Below, in pieces: positions 1 through 10,903 of a stretch of DNA of 64,000 bases (position 1 is its first letter; every line of letters starts with the position of its first letter). Source of the stretch: Mycolicibacterium rhodesiae JS60. GTDB taxonomy: Bacteria > Actinomycetota > Actinomycetes > Mycobacteriales > Mycobacteriaceae. The DNA is taken from positions 1,302,001-1,366,000 of the forward strand of contig AGIQ01000002.1 of the NCBI GenBank assembly GCA_000230935.2. The letters are read 5' to 3'. The position numbers and the translations under genes were made by a program. The notes under the pieces were generated by a model. That model had not been told where the DNA came from and made no database searches. It worked only from the letters and a program-made list of their open reading frames with translations.

Positions 1-277
1 GGCCGCCCACCAGTCCGGTCCAACTCTCCGCGCGCCGGATTTCCAGATCGCCGTGGTGAAACTGGGTGACCACGGCAGGCAACCGGTCGGCCCGCAGCAC
101 CTGGGTGGTCGTCACCTCGACACCGCCGTCGTGAGTCAACCGGATCGAATTCAAGGTCGCGTCGTCGGCACCGGAGTCGGCCAGCCGGGCCAACCAGTAC
201 TGCTCGTCGAGAAATGCTCGGTGCACCTGTTCGACACTGCCCTCGTAATCAGTGGCCATGTCGAATGAACGCGGCAT
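1..277 (-). CDS. DUF2505 family protein, 3' part cut by window edge
   Basis: The frame opens at ATG 277 on the minus strand and runs off the left edge, so only about 92 residues are visible. It begins MPRSFDMATDYEGSVEQVHR and continues with a pattern typical of actinobacterial DUF2505 proteins, a START/SRPBCC-like fold of unknown function. An in-frame ATG at 259 is an alternative start. It is transcribed away from murB with only about 5 nt between the two proposed starts, the same head-to-head arrangement as Rv0481c/murB in M. tuberculosis. The family assignment is from memory of that protein; the function is unknown. Confidence 0.75.
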   Translation of the reverse strand, partial: MPRSFDMATDYEGSVEQVHRAFLDEQYWLARLADSGADDATLNSIRLTHDGGVEVTTTQVLRADRLPAVVTQFHHGDLEIRRAESWTGLVGG

Positions 278-282
278 AGCTG

Positions 283-1404
283 GTGAGGCTACCGTTACGG
301 GCCGTGGGAGCAGGGCAGGGGCACGGCGGGCAGGAGCGAAGCGACCCGGGAAACCGTTATGCCGGCGCGGCGGTTGCCGACGACGTCCCGCTGGCCACAT
401 TGACCACACTGCGGGTCGGGCCGGTCGCCCGCCGCGTCATCACCTGCACCACAGCCGAGCAGATCGTGGCCGCCCTCGGCGAAGTCGACCGGGCCGCTGA
501 CGGTCCGGTCCTGGTTCTTGCCGGCGGATCGAACGTCGTCATCGCCGATGACCTCACCGACCTGACGGTCGTGCGGCTGGCCAACCAGGCCGTCAGCGTC
601 GAGGGTGGGCTGTTGCGTGCCGGCGCCGGTGCTGTCTGGGACGACGTGGTGGTCGCGGCCGTGACGGCCGGATTGGGCGGACTGGAGTGCCTGTCCGGGA
701 TTCCCGGTTCGGCCGGCGCCACCCCGGTGCAAAACGTCGGCGCCTACGGCGTGGAAGTGGGCGACTACCTCACTCGCGTCCGGCTGCTCGATCGGCGAAC
801 CTCGCAGGTGAGCTGGGTCCCTGCCGGCGAACTCGGGCTGGCATACCGGCACAGCGACCTGAAGAATTCCGCGGCTGCCGTGGTCGTGGAAGTGGAGTTC
901 GCCCTCGATGAGACCGGCCGCTCGGCCCCGTTGCGGTATGCCGAGCTGACCAAGGCGCTGGGTGTGCCGGCAGGGGACCGGGCCGAGCCCGCTGACGTGC
1001 GTGCGACCGTGCTGGACTTGCGCACCCGCAAGGGCATGGTGCTCGACGCCGACGACCACGACACCTGGAGCGTCGGCTCGTTCTTCACCAACCCCGTCGT
1101 CACCGCGGCCCGCTTCGACGAGCTCCAGGCCCGCCGCGACGATCCGGTGCCGCATTACCCGGCGCCTGACGGCGTCAAGCTCGCCGCCGGCTGGCTGGTG
1201 GAGCAGGCCGGCTTCGGCAAGGGCTATCCGAGCCCTCACGCGCCGTGCCGATTGTCGACCAAGCATGCGCTGGCTGTGACCAACCGCGGCAGCGCCACCA
1301 CGACCGACGTGCTGGCACTGGCGCGTACCGTCCGCGACGGAGTGCGAGACGCATTCGGTATCACCTTGGTGCCCGAACCCGTACTGGTCGACTGTTCGCT
1401 GTAG
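283..1404 (+). CDS. murB: UDP-N-acetylenolpyruvoylglucosamine reductase
   Basis: MurB reduces UDP-GlcNAc-enolpyruvate to UDP-MurNAc with NADPH and FAD, the second committed step of cytoplasmic peptidoglycan precursor synthesis. Visible signatures are the FAD-binding stretch [13 protein letters not shown], the block [19 protein letters not shown], the catalytic-serine motif SVGSFFTNP (Ser266) and the C-terminal EPVLV (Glu365). At 373 residues the length fits actinobacterial MurB. The start is uncertain: GTG 283 and GTG 304 are both in frame with no clear Shine-Dalgarno. The first 30 residues ([15 protein letters not shown] region) look non-conserved and the underlying DNA resembles a short repeat. 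Function is certain; the N-terminus is not. Confidence 0.95.
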   Translation: MRLPLRAVGAGQGHGGQERSDPGNRYAGAAVADDVPLATLTTLRVGPVARRVITCTTAEQIVAALGEVDRAADGPVLVLAGGSNVVIADDLTDLTVVRLANQAVSVEGGLLRAGAGAVWDDVVVAAVTAGLGGLECLSGIPGSAGATPVQNVGAYGVEVGDYLTRVRLLDRRTSQVSWVPAGELGLAYRHSDLKNSAAAVVVEVEFALDETGRSAPLRYAELTKALGVPAGDRAEPADVRATVLDLRTRKGMVLDADDHDTWSVGSFFTNPVVTAARFDELQARRDDPVPHYPAPDGVKLAAGWLVEQAGFGKGYPSPHAPCRLSTKHALAVTNRGSATTTDVLALARTVRDGVRDAFGITLVPEPVLVDCSL

Positions 1405-1560
1405 GCCGGCCCGCTGGCGCCGTCACCCGGGGATTCACCACGCCGGTGGCGACACGCCATGCGAATATTTTGAAAATTAACCCGTACGACCAAAAATGGG
1501 GAGAATGGTTGGGTGTCGGCCCGCTCGCGGGTTTGCTTCGAGGACTTTTGGGGGATTGAG

Positions 1561-2514
1561 ATGGCCACTGCGACCACGAAAATCGTGAAGCGCGGACCGC
1601 ACCGCACGCTGGGGGTCCGAACTTGGCTGGGCGCGGGCGCGCTGACCCTGGGTGTGGGCGCCGCCCTGGCGGGTGCGACGGCGGTTGCCCAAGCCGACAC
1701 CGGGGGTCATGCGGCATCGAGTTCGACGTCGTCGAGCTCGTCGAGCGCGTCCGATGCGGGGCCCCAACGCAAGGCCGGTGTGGCGTCGACCAAGCGGATG
1801 GCGCCGGTGGCGAAGGTGGCGAACGCCCGGCCCGCTGCGGCAAGCAAATCCGCCGTGGGAAGCGCACAGACCAACGAGACCACGCAGACGATCAACACTC
1901 CGTTCGGCCCCATCACCGTGTCGATCAGCGCCACGGTTCCTGACCTCGGTGAGAGCGGGCCGGTATCGGTCGACGTGAACGCGAGCACCCCGCTGGGCCG
2001 GGTGAAATTCGGACTGGCGGGCAACGAGGCCTTCACGGCGCCTACGCAGCAGGATCCGACGGCCAAAGTCCAGTTCTCGCTCACGGAAGGCACGCTGGTG
2101 GTTCCCAAGCCGGTCGCCTTCCTGGTGAGTTCCGCCGGGTCCGCCGTGTTGGGCGCCACGTCGGCCTTCAACAGCGCCAACGCGTTCTTCACCGCGGTCC
2201 AGCACGGCAACATCATCGGCGCGGCGCGGGCGTTCCTCGAGGGCGGCCCCAAGATGGCGAATGCTGTTCTCTTCGGTCAGGAGTCGCTGACGCTGCCGAT
2301 CAACTTCGGCCAGGGGGAACCCGCGCAGGTGAGCATCCCGTTCGGCGGCTTCTTCGCGCCGCTGAGGCCGGTGTCGGTGACCTGGCCGGGCTACAGCTAC
2401 GTCGATGAGACCACCGGCGCGGAAGTCACGATCGACCCGGTCGATGTCGACTTCGAGGGAACCCAGTTCGGCGGCGTCGTCGGCGCCTTCGGGCAACTCA
2501 TCGGCCTCCTGTGA
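1561..2514 (+). CDS. secreted mycobacterial protein of unknown function
   Basis: The product has 317 residues from ATG 1561. Residues 1-46 look like a Sec signal peptide (basic [15 protein letters not shown], hydrophobic core, AVAQA end). A Ser-rich low-complexity linker (about residues 50-65) follows, then a globular region with the segments [30 protein letters not shown] and [12 protein letters not shown]. The last two resemble motifs I associate with large families of exported mycobacterial proteins of unknown role. I cannot name a function. It sits alone between murB and lprQ. The upstream gap 1405-1560 contains an AT-rich patch around 1465-1480 that may hold the promoter. Confidence 0.8.
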   Translation: MATATTKIVKRGPHRTLGVRTWLGAGALTLGVGAALAGATAVAQADTGGHAASSSTSSSSSSASDAGPQRKAGVASTKRMAPVAKVANARPAAASKSAVGSAQTNETTQTINTPFGPITVSISATVPDLGESGPVSVDVNASTPLGRVKFGLAGNEAFTAPTQQDPTAKVQFSLTEGTLVVPKPVAFLVSSAGSAVLGATSAFNSANAFFTAVQHGNIIGAARAFLEGGPKMANAVLFGQESLTLPINFGQGEPAQVSIPFGGFFAPLRPVSVTWPGYSYVDETTGAEVTIDPVDVDFEGTQFGGVVGAFGQLIGLL

Positions 2515-2575
2515 GGTCTTGACCACAGTCTCCGGATTGGCAGCACGGCGGCTGGGTTCCGTATCTTGGATTGAC

Positions 2576-3931
2576 GTGAGCCCAGCCGACCAGCCGCCGA
2601 TCAATCGGCGACGCGCGTTGACAGCGCTGGTCCTCGGCGTGGCCGCCCCCGGCGCACTGGCCGCCTGTGTCAACGGCGGGCCCGGCAAACAGGCCGCGAC
2701 GCCGGGCCCCCCGCCCAAGCCGTCCCTGAACTTCACCCCGGCCGACGCCGCCAAGGACGTCATGCCGACGACGCCGGTCAGCCTCCAGGTCAAGGATGGC
2801 TGGCTGCAGCACGTCACCTTGACCAATGCCGACGGCCAGGCCGTCGCCGGGGTGCTCGACCGCGAGCGCACCGCGTTCACGATCACCGAGCCGCTGGGCT
2901 ACGGCGCCTCATACACATGGGCGGGTTCGGCGGTCGGGCGAGACGGCAAGGCGGTGCCGGTGGCCGCTTCGTTCACCACTGTCGACCCCACCACCACGGT
3001 CAACGGCCAGTTCCAGTTGTCCGACGGGCAGACCGTCGGGGTGGCGGCGCCGATCATCCTGCAGTTCGACGCCGCGATCGACGACGAGCACAAGCCCGGC
3101 GTCGAGAAGGCGCTGACCGTGACCACCACCCCGCCGGTCGAGGGCAGCTGGGCGTGGCTGCCCGACGAGGTCGGCGGCTCGCGGGTGCACTGGCGGACCA
3201 GGGACTACTACCCGGCTGGAACCAAGGTCCACGTGGACGCCCGCCTCTACGGCGTGAAGTTCGGCGAGGACGCCTACGGGGCGACGGATTCGACGCTGGA
3301 CTTCGACATCGGCCGCCGCCAGGTCGTCAAGGCCGACGCGACCTCACACCGCATCCAGGTGATCACCGACGAGGGCGTCATCATGGACTTCCCCTGCAGC
3401 TACGGCGAGGCTGACAAACCCCGCAACGTCACCCGCAGTGGCATCCACGTCGTCAGCGAGAAATACGCGGATTTCTACATGACCAACCAGGCCGCCGGCT
3501 ACAGCAATGTGCACGAGCGCTGGGCGGTGCGAATCTCCAACAACGGTGAGTTCATTCACGCCAACCCGGCTTCATCGGGCGCCCAGGGCAACACCAACGT
3601 CACCAACGGCTGCATCAACCTGTCCACCGGCGACGCCGAGCAATATTTCGGCACCGCCATGTACGGCGATCCGGTCGAGGTGACCGGCACGTCGATCCAG
3701 CTGTCCTACGCCGACGGCGACATCTGGGACTGGGCGGTGGACTGGAACGAGTGGACTTCCATGTCAGCGTTGTCGGCTCACAAGCCGGAGACGAGCATGC
3801 CCAGCACGGCCCCGGCCACCCCGACCGACGCGCCCACCTTGTCGGGCACACCCACCACGACGACAACGACGACGAGTCCGCCGACGACGTCGAGCCCGAC
3901 GACGACCGGTTCGGCTACGACCGGCGGTTGA
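2576..3931 (+). CDS. lprQ: L,D-transpeptidase lipoprotein (LprQ / LdtMt5 type)
   Basis: Forms 3-3 peptidoglycan cross-links in the periplasm. GTG 2576 gives 451 residues with an N-terminal signal and lipobox ending LAAC (Cys31, predicted lipidated). Two Ig-like domains follow (about 55-260), including [16 protein letters not shown], then the YkuD catalytic domain with GEFIHANP (His328) and VTNGCINLS (Cys346, the nucleophile). The TNGC form in place of SHGC is typical of the LdtMt5 branch. A Thr/Ser/Pro-rich tail from about residue 412 ends the protein. It matches M. tuberculosis Rv0483 closely from memory. The 3' end overlaps the convergent SDR gene by 17 nt. Confidence 0.93.
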   Translation: MSPADQPPINRRRALTALVLGVAAPGALAACVNGGPGKQAATPGPPPKPSLNFTPADAAKDVMPTTPVSLQVKDGWLQHVTLTNADGQAVAGVLDRERTAFTITEPLGYGASYTWAGSAVGRDGKAVPVAASFTTVDPTTTVNGQFQLSDGQTVGVAAPIILQFDAAIDDEHKPGVEKALTVTTTPPVEGSWAWLPDEVGGSRVHWRTRDYYPAGTKVHVDARLYGVKFGEDAYGATDSTLDFDIGRRQVVKADATSHRIQVITDEGVIMDFPCSYGEADKPRNVTRSGIHVVSEKYADFYMTNQAAGYSNVHERWAVRISNNGEFIHANPASSGAQGNTNVTNGCINLSTGDAEQYFGTAMYGDPVEVTGTSIQLSYADGDIWDWAVDWNEWTSMSALSAHKPETSMPSTAPATPTDAPTLSGTPTTTTTTTSPPTTSSPTTTGSATTGG

Positions 3932-4664
3932 ACCGGCTGGCGCTGGCCTGATCCCGTGGCCGGATGACGATCTGGTCCAAGTTGACGTGCGACGGCCGTG
4001 ATGCGACGAAGCCGATCACCTCGGCGACATCGGTGGCCACCAGCGGCGTGATGCCGGAATAGACCGCGTCGGCGCGCTGCGCGTCGCCGCCGAAACGCAC
4101 CAGGGAGAACTCCGTCTCCACCGCGCCGGGCGCAATCTCGGTGAGCCGCACCGGCTTTCCGAGGAGTTCGCCCCGCAGGGTCCGGTGCAGTGCGGCCTGC
4201 GCATGCTTGGCCGCGGTATATCCGCCGCCGTTGTCGTAGACCTCCAGCGCGGCGATCGAGGTGACGGTGACGATCAGTCCGTCACCGGATTCGACGAGCT
4301 TCGGCAGCAATGCCCGTGTCACCTGCAGGGTCCCGAGGACGTTGGTCTCCCACATCCAGCGCCAGTTGTCGACGTTCGCCTCGGCGATCGGTTCCAGGCC
4401 TTTGGCGCCGCCGGCGTTGTTGACCAGCACATCCACTCGCGGCAAACCGGCCGCCAACGCGGTAACGGCGGCGTCGTCCGTGACGTCGGCCACGACGCCG
4501 GTTCCACCGATCTCGTCGACCAATCGCTGGATGCGGTCCGCCCGGCGCGCCACTGCGACGACGTGAAAGCCAAGGGCGGCAAGGGTTCTGGCAGTCGCCT
4601 CACCGATACCTGAGCTGGCGCCGGTGACCACGGCCACCCGGGAATGGGCGTCTGGAGTCGTCAT
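3915..4664 (-). CDS. short-chain dehydrogenase/reductase (Rv0484c-like)
   Basis: Classical SDR of 249 residues from ATG 4664. The dinucleotide-binding motif TGASSGIG lies near the N-terminus, followed by VNNAGG at about residue 80, the catalytic Ser in TVTSIAAL and YTAAK (Tyr-x-x-x-Lys). The substrate cannot be read from sequence. The frame remains open upstream to 4787, but the added residues are not SDR-like, so ATG 4664 is preferred. It is convergent with lprQ and divergent from the ROK regulator; the 198-bp gap between them is relatively AT-rich and probably holds both promoters. Confidence 0.9.
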   Translation of the reverse strand: MTTPDAHSRVAVVTGASSGIGEATARTLAALGFHVVAVARRADRIQRLVDEIGGTGVVADVTDDAAVTALAAGLPRVDVLVNNAGGAKGLEPIAEANVDNWRWMWETNVLGTLQVTRALLPKLVESGDGLIVTVTSIAALEVYDNGGGYTAAKHAQAALHRTLRGELLGKPVRLTEIAPGAVETEFSLVRFGGDAQRADAVYSGITPLVATDVAEVIGFVASRPSHVNLDQIVIRPRDQASASRFNRRS

Positions 4665-4862
4665 CGGTCCAACTCTAGTAACTGTGCTATTTTCTCTGCG
4701 TGATCCGTTTCGGTCTGGCCAGCTGTCTGGCCGCGCACACCGCGTGTTGTTGTCACGCGATTCGCTGCGCCTGACAGATACGGACAATTTCTTCTCTCGT
4801 CCCGCTCACGTCGCCAGGTGTGGCATAAGCCCCCACTGAAGACTCGAGAAGGACACCCCCGA

Positions 4863-6146
4863 ATGCGTACCGTCGCCGTTTCGTCCCATGATCTGCTCCG
4901 CACCGCCAAACGCCCGCATCCGTTGCGGACCCGGCACCACGTCGTTGCCCCGTCGCTGCGCATCCCCGACGGCGCCGCCGCATCAGTCTTCGCGGCGGTC
5001 CGCCAGCGTGGTGCCATCGGCCGGGATGTGATCGCCCAGGTCACCAACCTGTCGATCGCCACGGTGAACCGCCAGGTCACCGCCCTGCTGGACGCCGGCA
5101 TCCTGCGTGAACGTGCCGATCTCGCCGTATCCGGCGCCATCGGTCGCCCCCGCGTTCCGGTCGAGGTCAACCACGAGCCGTTCCTGACTCTCGGCATCCA
5201 TATCGGCGCCCGCACCACGAACATCGTCGCGACCGACCTGCTCGGTCGCACCCTCGACGCCGTCGAAACCCCGACGCCGCGGGGTGGGCAGGCCGCCGCA
5301 CTGGCGTCGCTGGCCGGCAGCGCCCGCCGCTATCTGAGCCGCTGGCATCGCCGCCGCCCGTTGTGGATCGGCGTCGCGATCGGTGGTGTCGTCGACAGTG
5401 TCACCGGCCACGTCGACCACAGCCGGCTGAGCTGGACGCAGGCTCCGGTCGGTCCAGTGCTCGCCGAGGCGCTCGGCCTGCCGGTATCGGTGGCATCGCA
5501 CGTGGACGCGATGGCAGGAGCGGAAGTTCTGCTCGGCCTGCGTCGTCCGCCTGCACCGGCGTCGAGCAGCTTGTACGTCTATGCGCGTGAAACCGTCGGC
5601 TTCGCGTTGGTGATCGGTGGTCGGGTGCACAGCCCGTCCAGTGGCCCGGGCACCATCGCCGCACTGCCGGTGGTCTCCGAATTGCTCGGCGGCAGCGGAC
5701 AACTGGAGTCGACGGTCAGCGATGAGGCCGTGCTGGCCGCCGCGCGCACACGGGGCATTGTGCCCGCTGCCGGCCCAGGCGCCTCGATGGCGACGCTGCT
5801 GCGCACCGCCCGCCAAGGCGCCACATCTGCTGCGGTCGGCGCCCGGGAACTGCTTGCCGAGCGGGCGCGAGTGCTGGGCGGCGCGGTGGCACTGCTGCGC
5901 GACATGCTCAACCCCGACGACCTCGTCGTGGGCGGCCAGGCGTTCACCGAATACCCCGAGGGCATGCAGCTGGTCGAGGCGGCGTTCGCCGAGCGTTCGG
6001 TGCTGGGGACCCGCGACATCCGGGTGACCGCATTCGGCAACCGGGTGCAGGAAGCCGGCGCCGGCATCGTCTCGCTGGGCGGGCTGTACGCGGACCCGAT
6101 CGGCGCTTTGCGACGGGCGCAGAATCGCCGCGACGCCGCGGTGTAA
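4863..6146 (+). CDS. ROK-family transcriptional regulator (Rv0485-like)
   Basis: 427 residues from ATG 4863, preceded by an AGAAGGA ribosome-binding site. A winged helix-turn-helix covers about residues 40-85 ([20 protein letters not shown]), followed by a ROK/sugar-kinase-like fold. The ROK phosphate motif normally contains Asp, but here it reads [11 protein letters not shown], with His in that place. The CxCGxxGC zinc motif is also missing. This points to a regulator without sugar-kinase activity. It lies 10 nt upstream of mshA. The M. tuberculosis orthologue has been linked to control of a pe/ppe pair; the target here is unknown. Confidence 0.85.
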   Translation: MRTVAVSSHDLLRTAKRPHPLRTRHHVVAPSLRIPDGAAASVFAAVRQRGAIGRDVIAQVTNLSIATVNRQVTALLDAGILRERADLAVSGAIGRPRVPVEVNHEPFLTLGIHIGARTTNIVATDLLGRTLDAVETPTPRGGQAAALASLAGSARRYLSRWHRRRPLWIGVAIGGVVDSVTGHVDHSRLSWTQAPVGPVLAEALGLPVSVASHVDAMAGAEVLLGLRRPPAPASSSLYVYARETVGFALVIGGRVHSPSSGPGTIAALPVVSELLGGSGQLESTVSDEAVLAAARTRGIVPAAGPGASMATLLRTARQGATSAAVGARELLAERARVLGGAVALLRDMLNPDDLVVGGQAFTEYPEGMQLVEAAFAERSVLGTRDIRVTAFGNRVQEAGAGIVSLGGLYADPIGALRRAQNRRDAAV

Positions 6147-6156
6147 AGATGGAGGC

Positions 6157-7494
6157 GTGCGGTACGCCCGGGAACTGACTGACAGTTCGACCGATGGGAT
6201 GCCGCGACGCGTTGCGGTGTTGTCAGTGCATACCTCGCCGCTGGCCCAGCCCGGCACCGGTGATGCCGGCGGCATGAACGTCTACGTCCTGCAGACCGCG
6301 CTGCACATGGCCCGGCGCGGGGTCGAGGTGGAGATCTTCACCAGGGCGACGTCCTCGTCGGATCAGCCGGTGGTTCGCCTCGCCCCCGGGGTGCTGGTGC
6401 GCAACGTGGTGGCCGGCCCCTTCGAAGGGCTCGACAAATACGATCTGCCGACTCAGCTGTGTGCGTTCACCGCGGGCGTGCTGCGTGCCGAGGCCAACCA
6501 CGAGCCCGGCTACTACGACATCGTGCATTCGCACTACTGGCTGTCGGGTCAGGTCGGCTGGCTGGCGCGCGATCGCTGGGCGGTGCCGCTGGTCCACACC
6601 GCCCACACCCTGGCCGCGGTGAAGAACGCCGCGCTGGCCGAGGGCGATGCGCCCGAGCCGCCGCTGCGTTCGGTGGGTGAACAGCAGGTGGTCGACGAAG
6701 CCGACCGGCTGGTGGTGAACACCGAAGATGAAGCCCGCCAACTGATTTCGCTTCACAACGCCGATCCGCGGCGGATCGACGTGGTGTACCCGGGCGTCGA
6801 CCTCGAGACGTTCGTCCCCGGCGAGCGGGCGGCCGCGCGGGCTGCGCTCGGTCTGCGGGGCGACGAGCCTGTGGTCGCCTTCGTCGGGCGCATCCAGCCG
6901 CTGAAGGCACCCGATGTGCTGCTGCGCGCGGCGGCGCAGCTGCCCGGGGTGCGCGTGCTGGTCGCAGGCGGGCCGTCCGGCAGCGGGCTGGCCGCACCCG
7001 ATGCGTTGGTGGGTCTTGCCACCGAGTTGGGTATCGCTGAGCGGGTGACGTTCCTTCCCCCGCAGTCGCGCGAGCAGTTGGTCGATGTCTACCGGTCTGC
7101 CGATCTGGTTGCGGTGCCCAGCTATTCGGAATCGTTCGGATTGGTCGCGGTCGAGGCGCAGGCCTGCGGAACGCCGGTGGTGGCCGCCGCGGTGGGCGGG
7201 CTGCCGGTTGCGGTGGCCGACGGTGTCAGCGGCGCCTTGGTGTCCAGCCATGACCCCGCCCAGTGGGCGGGCGCCATCGACGGGTTGCTGCGGCGCGACC
7301 CAAGCGAGCTCAGCCGGGCTGCCGTCGCGCACGCACGGCGCTTCTCGTGGGACGACACCGTCGATGGGCTGCTCGCCAGCTACGGCCGCGCGATCAGCGA
7401 ATACGGCAGTGCCCGCCGGCGCGGTGCGGCCGGCGACGCGCTGGCTCGGCGCAACAGCCGGCGTTGGTCGATGCGCCGCGGGGTCAGGGCCTGA
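6157..7494 (+). CDS. mshA: D-inositol-3-phosphate glycosyltransferase, mycothiol synthesis
   Basis: MshA transfers GlcNAc from UDP-GlcNAc to 1L-myo-inositol-1-phosphate, the first step of mycothiol synthesis. The protein is a GT-B, GT4 enzyme: N-terminal [19 protein letters not shown], central [15 protein letters not shown] and the donor-site motif [11 protein letters not shown] (E-x7-E type). GTG 6157 (445 residues) has GGAGG almost touching it, which is a poor spacing, so ATG 6199 is a reasonable alternative. The TGA overlaps the ATG of the next gene. Confidence 0.95.
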   Translation: MRYARELTDSSTDGMPRRVAVLSVHTSPLAQPGTGDAGGMNVYVLQTALHMARRGVEVEIFTRATSSSDQPVVRLAPGVLVRNVVAGPFEGLDKYDLPTQLCAFTAGVLRAEANHEPGYYDIVHSHYWLSGQVGWLARDRWAVPLVHTAHTLAAVKNAALAEGDAPEPPLRSVGEQQVVDEADRLVVNTEDEARQLISLHNADPRRIDVVYPGVDLETFVPGERAAARAALGLRGDEPVVAFVGRIQPLKAPDVLLRAAAQLPGVRVLVAGGPSGSGLAAPDALVGLATELGIAERVTFLPPQSREQLVDVYRSADLVAVPSYSESFGLVAVEAQACGTPVVAAAVGGLPVAVADGVSGALVSSHDPAQWAGAIDGLLRRDPSELSRAAVAHARRFSWDDTVDGLLASYGRAISEYGSARRRGAAGDALARRNSRRWSMRRGVRA

Positions 7495-8039
7495 TGGGTG
7501 ACGTTCGGCAGATCATCGAGGACGCGCTGACCGAACATGGTCTGGTCTACAGCCACCATGAGGGTGCCCACGGCGGGCTGCCGGGTCTGATCGTCGAACT
7601 GCCGGGGGAGCGCAAGCTCAAGACGAACACCCTGCTGAGCATCGGCGAGCATTCGGTACGCGTCGAGGCGTTCGTCTGCCGCCAGCCCGACGAAAATCAC
7701 GAGGGCGTCTACCGGTTTCTGCTCAAACGCAACCGCCGGCTCTACGGCGTGGCCTACACGCTGGACAACGCCGGCGACATCTACCTGGTCGGGCGCATGG
7801 CGCTAGCGGCGGTGACCGCCGACGAGCTGGACCGCGTGCTCGGGCAGGTCCTCGAGGCCGTCGACACCGACTTCAACACCCTGTTGGAACTCGGTTTCAA
7901 GTCGTCCATCCAGAAGGAGTGGGCGTGGCGGGTCTCGCGCGGTGAATCGCTGAAGAACCTGGCGGCCTTCGAGCACTTGATCGACGACGACGATGCAGAG
8001 TCCCAGCGCAGCCAGGACGACGACGAATCGAGCCCGTGA
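7494..8039 (+). CDS. YbjN domain protein (Rv0487-like)
   Basis: A 181-residue soluble protein starting at ATG 7494, which overlaps the mshA stop (TGATG), so translation is probably coupled. The body has the YbjN / type III chaperone-like fold pattern ([40 protein letters not shown]). It ends with an acidic Ser/Asp tail. Its position between mshA and gpm1 is conserved in mycobacteria. The molecular role is unknown; YbjN-like folds often act as chaperones or regulators. Confidence 0.85.
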   Translation: MGDVRQIIEDALTEHGLVYSHHEGAHGGLPGLIVELPGERKLKTNTLLSIGEHSVRVEAFVCRQPDENHEGVYRFLLKRNRRLYGVAYTLDNAGDIYLVGRMALAAVTADELDRVLGQVLEAVDTDFNTLLELGFKSSIQKEWAWRVSRGESLKNLAAFEHLIDDDDAESQRSQDDDESSP

Positions 8040-8052
8040 GAGGATTTCGGGC

Positions 8053-8799
8053 ATGGCTGACTCCACATTGATCCTGCTGCGGCACGGCGAGAGCGAATGG
8101 AACGCGCTGAACCTGTTCACCGGCTGGGTGGACGTCGACCTCACCGACAAGGGCCGGGCCGAGGCGGTGCGCGGCGGCAAGCTGATGGCCGAGCAGGGCG
8201 TGCTGCCCGACGTGCTCTACACCTCGCTGCTACGCCGCGCGATCACCACGGCGCATCTGGCGCTGGACGCCGCCGACCGGCTGTGGATCCCGGTGACCCG
8301 CAACTGGCGGCTCAATGAGCGGCACTACGGCGCGCTGCAGGGTCTGGACAAGGCCGAGACCAAGGAAAAATACGGCGAGGAGCAGTTCATGCTGTGGCGG
8401 CGCAGCTACGACACGCCGCCGCCGCCGATCGAGCGGGGCAGCACCTACAGCCAGGACGCCGACCCGCGCTACGCCGACATCGGCGGCGGACCGCTGACCG
8501 AGTGCCTGGCCGACGTCGTCGCCCGCTTCGTCCCGTACTTCACCGAGACGATCGTCCCGGATCTGCAGGCCGGTAAGACGGTGCTGATGGTGGCGCACGG
8601 CAACTCGCTGCGGGCGCTGGTGAAATACCTGGACGGCATGTCTGACGCCGAGGTCGTGGGCCTGAACATCCCGACCGGGATCCCGCTGCGCTACGACCTG
8701 GACGCCGATCTGAAGCCGCGGGTCGCAGGCGGCACCTACCTCGATCCGGAGGCCGCTGCCGCTGGTGCCGCCGCGGTGGCCAGCCAGGGCGCCAAATAG
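8053..8799 (+). CDS. gpmA: 2,3-bisphosphoglycerate-dependent phosphoglycerate mutase
   Basis: Interconverts 3- and 2-phosphoglycerate in glycolysis and gluconeogenesis. The 248-residue length fits the dimeric cofactor-dependent class. The phosphohistidine motif [10 protein letters not shown] (His11) is at the N-terminus, the acid/base region [11 protein letters not shown] is in the middle, and the second histidine is in [16 protein letters not shown] (His182). The start is ATG 8053, 13 nt after the previous stop. In M. tuberculosis this gene (gpm1) also immediately precedes senX3. Confidence 0.97.
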   Translation: MADSTLILLRHGESEWNALNLFTGWVDVDLTDKGRAEAVRGGKLMAEQGVLPDVLYTSLLRRAITTAHLALDAADRLWIPVTRNWRLNERHYGALQGLDKAETKEKYGEEQFMLWRRSYDTPPPPIERGSTYSQDADPRYADIGGGPLTECLADVVARFVPYFTETIVPDLQAGKTVLMVAHGNSLRALVKYLDGMSDAEVVGLNIPTGIPLRYDLDADLKPRVAGGTYLDPEAAAAGAAAVASQGAK

Positions 8800-8930
8800 T
8801 CCGCTGATCCACCCGGTTTGGGAAACACCGGGTAAACGGGAGCGGAATACATGCGTGCTGAGAGTGTGACGTGACCCGAATTAGCCGCACGCTGCTGGGA
8901 TGACGTTCACCGGATGCGTACGCTTTCCCT
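8800..8930 (+). promoter_or_regulatory. senX3-regX3 upstream region with GTTCACC half-site
   Basis: This 131-bp gap precedes the GTG of senX3. It contains GTTCACC at 8905-8911, which matches the half-site reported for RegX3/PhoB-type binding in mycobacterial phosphate genes. I see only one clear copy, so autoregulation by RegX3 is suggested but not shown. No convincing -10/-35 pair could be chosen. Confidence 0.35.
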
Positions 8931-10139
8931 GTGAGTGTTGTCTCGGTGGCACTACTGGTCACCGCAGCGGCGCTGGTAGCGCTCGCTTTCGGTCTTGGAA
9001 TCGGGGCCGCACTCACTCCACGCATCCTGGAGCGCAGGCAGCGCCGCGCGATCACCGAAGCCGGCATCACGGTGTCGCAGATGTTGCAGCACGTCGTGTC
9101 GCTCGCGCCAATCGGCATGGTGGTCGTCGACTCCCACCGCGACCTGGTGTTCATCAACGACCGCGCCACGGAACTCGGTCTCGTGCGTGACCGCCAGCTC
9201 GACGACCGGGCCTGGGCCGCCGCCCAGCATGTGCTGTCCACCGGTGAGGGCGTCGAGGTCGACCTGTCGCAGCAGCCGCAGCGAGCGGCCACCGGTCGCT
9301 CGGGGCTGTCGGTGCGCGGCCATGTTCGGCTGTTGAGCAAGCAGGACCCGCGCTTCGCCGTGGTCTACGTTGACGACCAGTCCGAGCAGGCCCGGATGGA
9401 AGCCAGCCGGCGCGACTTCGTGGCCAACGTCAGCCACGAGCTGAAGACGCCCGTCGCCGCGATGGGCGTACTGGCCGAGGCGCTGCTGGAATCGGCCGAA
9501 GATCCCGAGACCGTGCACCATTTCAGCCGAAAGATCCTCACCGAGTCCCAGCGGCTGGCCAACATGGTCGGTGAGTTGATCGAGCTGTCCCGTCTGCAAG
9601 GTGCCGAGCCCCTGCCCGACCTCGACGGAATCGACGTGGATTCTGTTGTCAGCGAGGCTATTTCGCGCCACAAGGTGGCCGCCGACAAGGCCGATATCAA
9701 GGTCACCACCGACGCGCCGAGCGGCTTCCGGGTGCTGGGCGATCAGTCGTTGTTGGTGACCGCGCTGGCTAATCTGATCTCCAACGCGATCGCGTACTCA
9801 CCTGATGGATCGAAGGTCTCGATCAGCCGCCGTCGTCGCGGCGACAACATCGAGATCGCAGTCACCGACCGGGGAATCGGCATCGCCCGCGCCGATCAGG
9901 AGCGCGTGTTCGAGCGATTCTTCCGGGTCGACAAAGCGCGCTCCCGTGCCACCGGCGGCACCGGCCTTGGGTTGGCCATCGTCAAGCATGTGGCGGCCAA
10001 TCACAACGGCAGTATCCGGCTGTGGAGCCAGCCGGGAACCGGCTCGACGTTCACCCTGTCCATACCCGCCTATCCCAACAACGACGAAGACGAACCGGCC
10101 GATCAATCGGCCATTGACGAGGAGGCATTACGCCAATGA
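8931..10139 (+). CDS. senX3: phosphate-sensing sensor histidine kinase SenX3
   Basis: 402-residue membrane kinase from GTG 8931. An N-terminal hydrophobic helix (about 3-27) is followed by a PAS-like sensor domain containing [16 protein letters not shown]. The HisKA box NVSHELKTP carries the phospho-acceptor His169. The HATPase domain has [20 protein letters not shown] and [14 protein letters not shown]. It partners RegX3 for phosphate-limitation signalling, usually controlled by PhoU/Pst. The TGA overlaps the regX3 ATG by 4 nt, so no intercistronic repeat is present, unlike the MIRU found there in M. tuberculosis. Confidence 0.96.
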   Translation: MSVVSVALLVTAAALVALAFGLGIGAALTPRILERRQRRAITEAGITVSQMLQHVVSLAPIGMVVVDSHRDLVFINDRATELGLVRDRQLDDRAWAAAQHVLSTGEGVEVDLSQQPQRAATGRSGLSVRGHVRLLSKQDPRFAVVYVDDQSEQARMEASRRDFVANVSHELKTPVAAMGVLAEALLESAEDPETVHHFSRKILTESQRLANMVGELIELSRLQGAEPLPDLDGIDVDSVVSEAISRHKVAADKADIKVTTDAPSGFRVLGDQSLLVTALANLISNAIAYSPDGSKVSISRRRRGDNIEIAVTDRGIGIARADQERVFERFFRVDKARSRATGGTGLGLAIVKHVAANHNGSIRLWSQPGTGSTFTLSIPAYPNNDEDEPADQSAIDEEALRQ

Positions 10140-10822
10140 CCAATGTGTTGATTGTGGAGGACGAAGAGTCCCTGGCCGACCCGCTGGCTTTTCTGCTCCG
10201 CAAGGAGGGGTTCGAGGCCACTGTGGTCGGTGACGGTCCGTCAGCCCTTGCCGAATTCGACCGATCCGGGGCTGACATCGTGCTTCTCGATCTCATGTTG
10301 CCCGGGATGACCGGCACCGATGTCTGCAAGCAGCTGCGCGCCCGCTCCAGCGTGCCGGTGATCATGGTCACCGCTCGCGACAGCGAGATCGACAAGGTCG
10401 TCGGTCTGGAGCTCGGTGCCGACGACTACGTCACCAAGCCCTATTCGGCGCGCGAGCTGATCGCCCGCATCCGCGCCGTGCTGCGCCGCGGCAGCGACTC
10501 CGAAGACTCCGGTATCGGCGACGCCATCCTGGAGGCCGGGCCGGTGCGCATGGATGTCGAGCGCCACGTCGTCACGGTCAACGGCGAGCCGATTACCCTG
10601 CCGCTCAAAGAGTTTGACCTTCTGGAGTACCTGATGCGCAACAGCGGACGGGTGCTCACCCGTGGTCAGCTCATCGACCGGGTGTGGGGCGCGGACTACG
10701 TCGGCGACACCAAAACCCTTGACGTCCATGTGAAGCGCCTGCGGTCGAAGATCGAAGCCGACCCGGCCAACCCGGTGCACCTGGTCACGGTGCGCGGGCT
10801 GGGCTACAAGCTGGAGGGCTGA
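10136..10822 (+). CDS. regX3: OmpR/PhoB-type response regulator RegX3
   Basis: 228 residues. The receiver domain has acidic EDEE near the start, the phosphorylated Asp52 in [14 protein letters not shown], and Lys in [17 protein letters not shown]-terminal winged helix follows ([20 protein letters not shown] and [15 protein letters not shown]). It activates phosphate-scavenging genes under phosphate limitation. It is translationally coupled to senX3 through the ATGA overlap. The accessory polysaccharide island begins 81 nt downstream on the opposite strand. Confidence 0.97.
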   Translation: MTNVLIVEDEESLADPLAFLLRKEGFEATVVGDGPSALAEFDRSGADIVLLDLMLPGMTGTDVCKQLRARSSVPVIMVTARDSEIDKVVGLELGADDYVTKPYSARELIARIRAVLRRGSDSEDSGIGDAILEAGPVRMDVERHVVTVNGEPITLPLKEFDLLEYLMRNSGRVLTRGQLIDRVWGADYVGDTKTLDVHVKRLRSKIEADPANPVHLVTVRGLGYKLEG

Positions 10823-10903
10823 GAAAGCCGGCGGCTGGGTCTGATTGCCGGACTCCTCAGCGGCTCGCTTCGCTGCGCCGCATCGCCACCCGGCTGGCCA
10901 GAT

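Noticed and set aside
4983..6275. A 430-codon minus-strand frame
   Set aside because: Antisense to the ROK regulator and the mshA start; Gly/Arg/Gln-rich with no motifs.
10823..10903. Possible terminator between convergent regX3 and the sugar-phosphate transferase
   Set aside because: Only short imperfect GC arms around GCGGC...GCCGC; no stable stem with convincing length.
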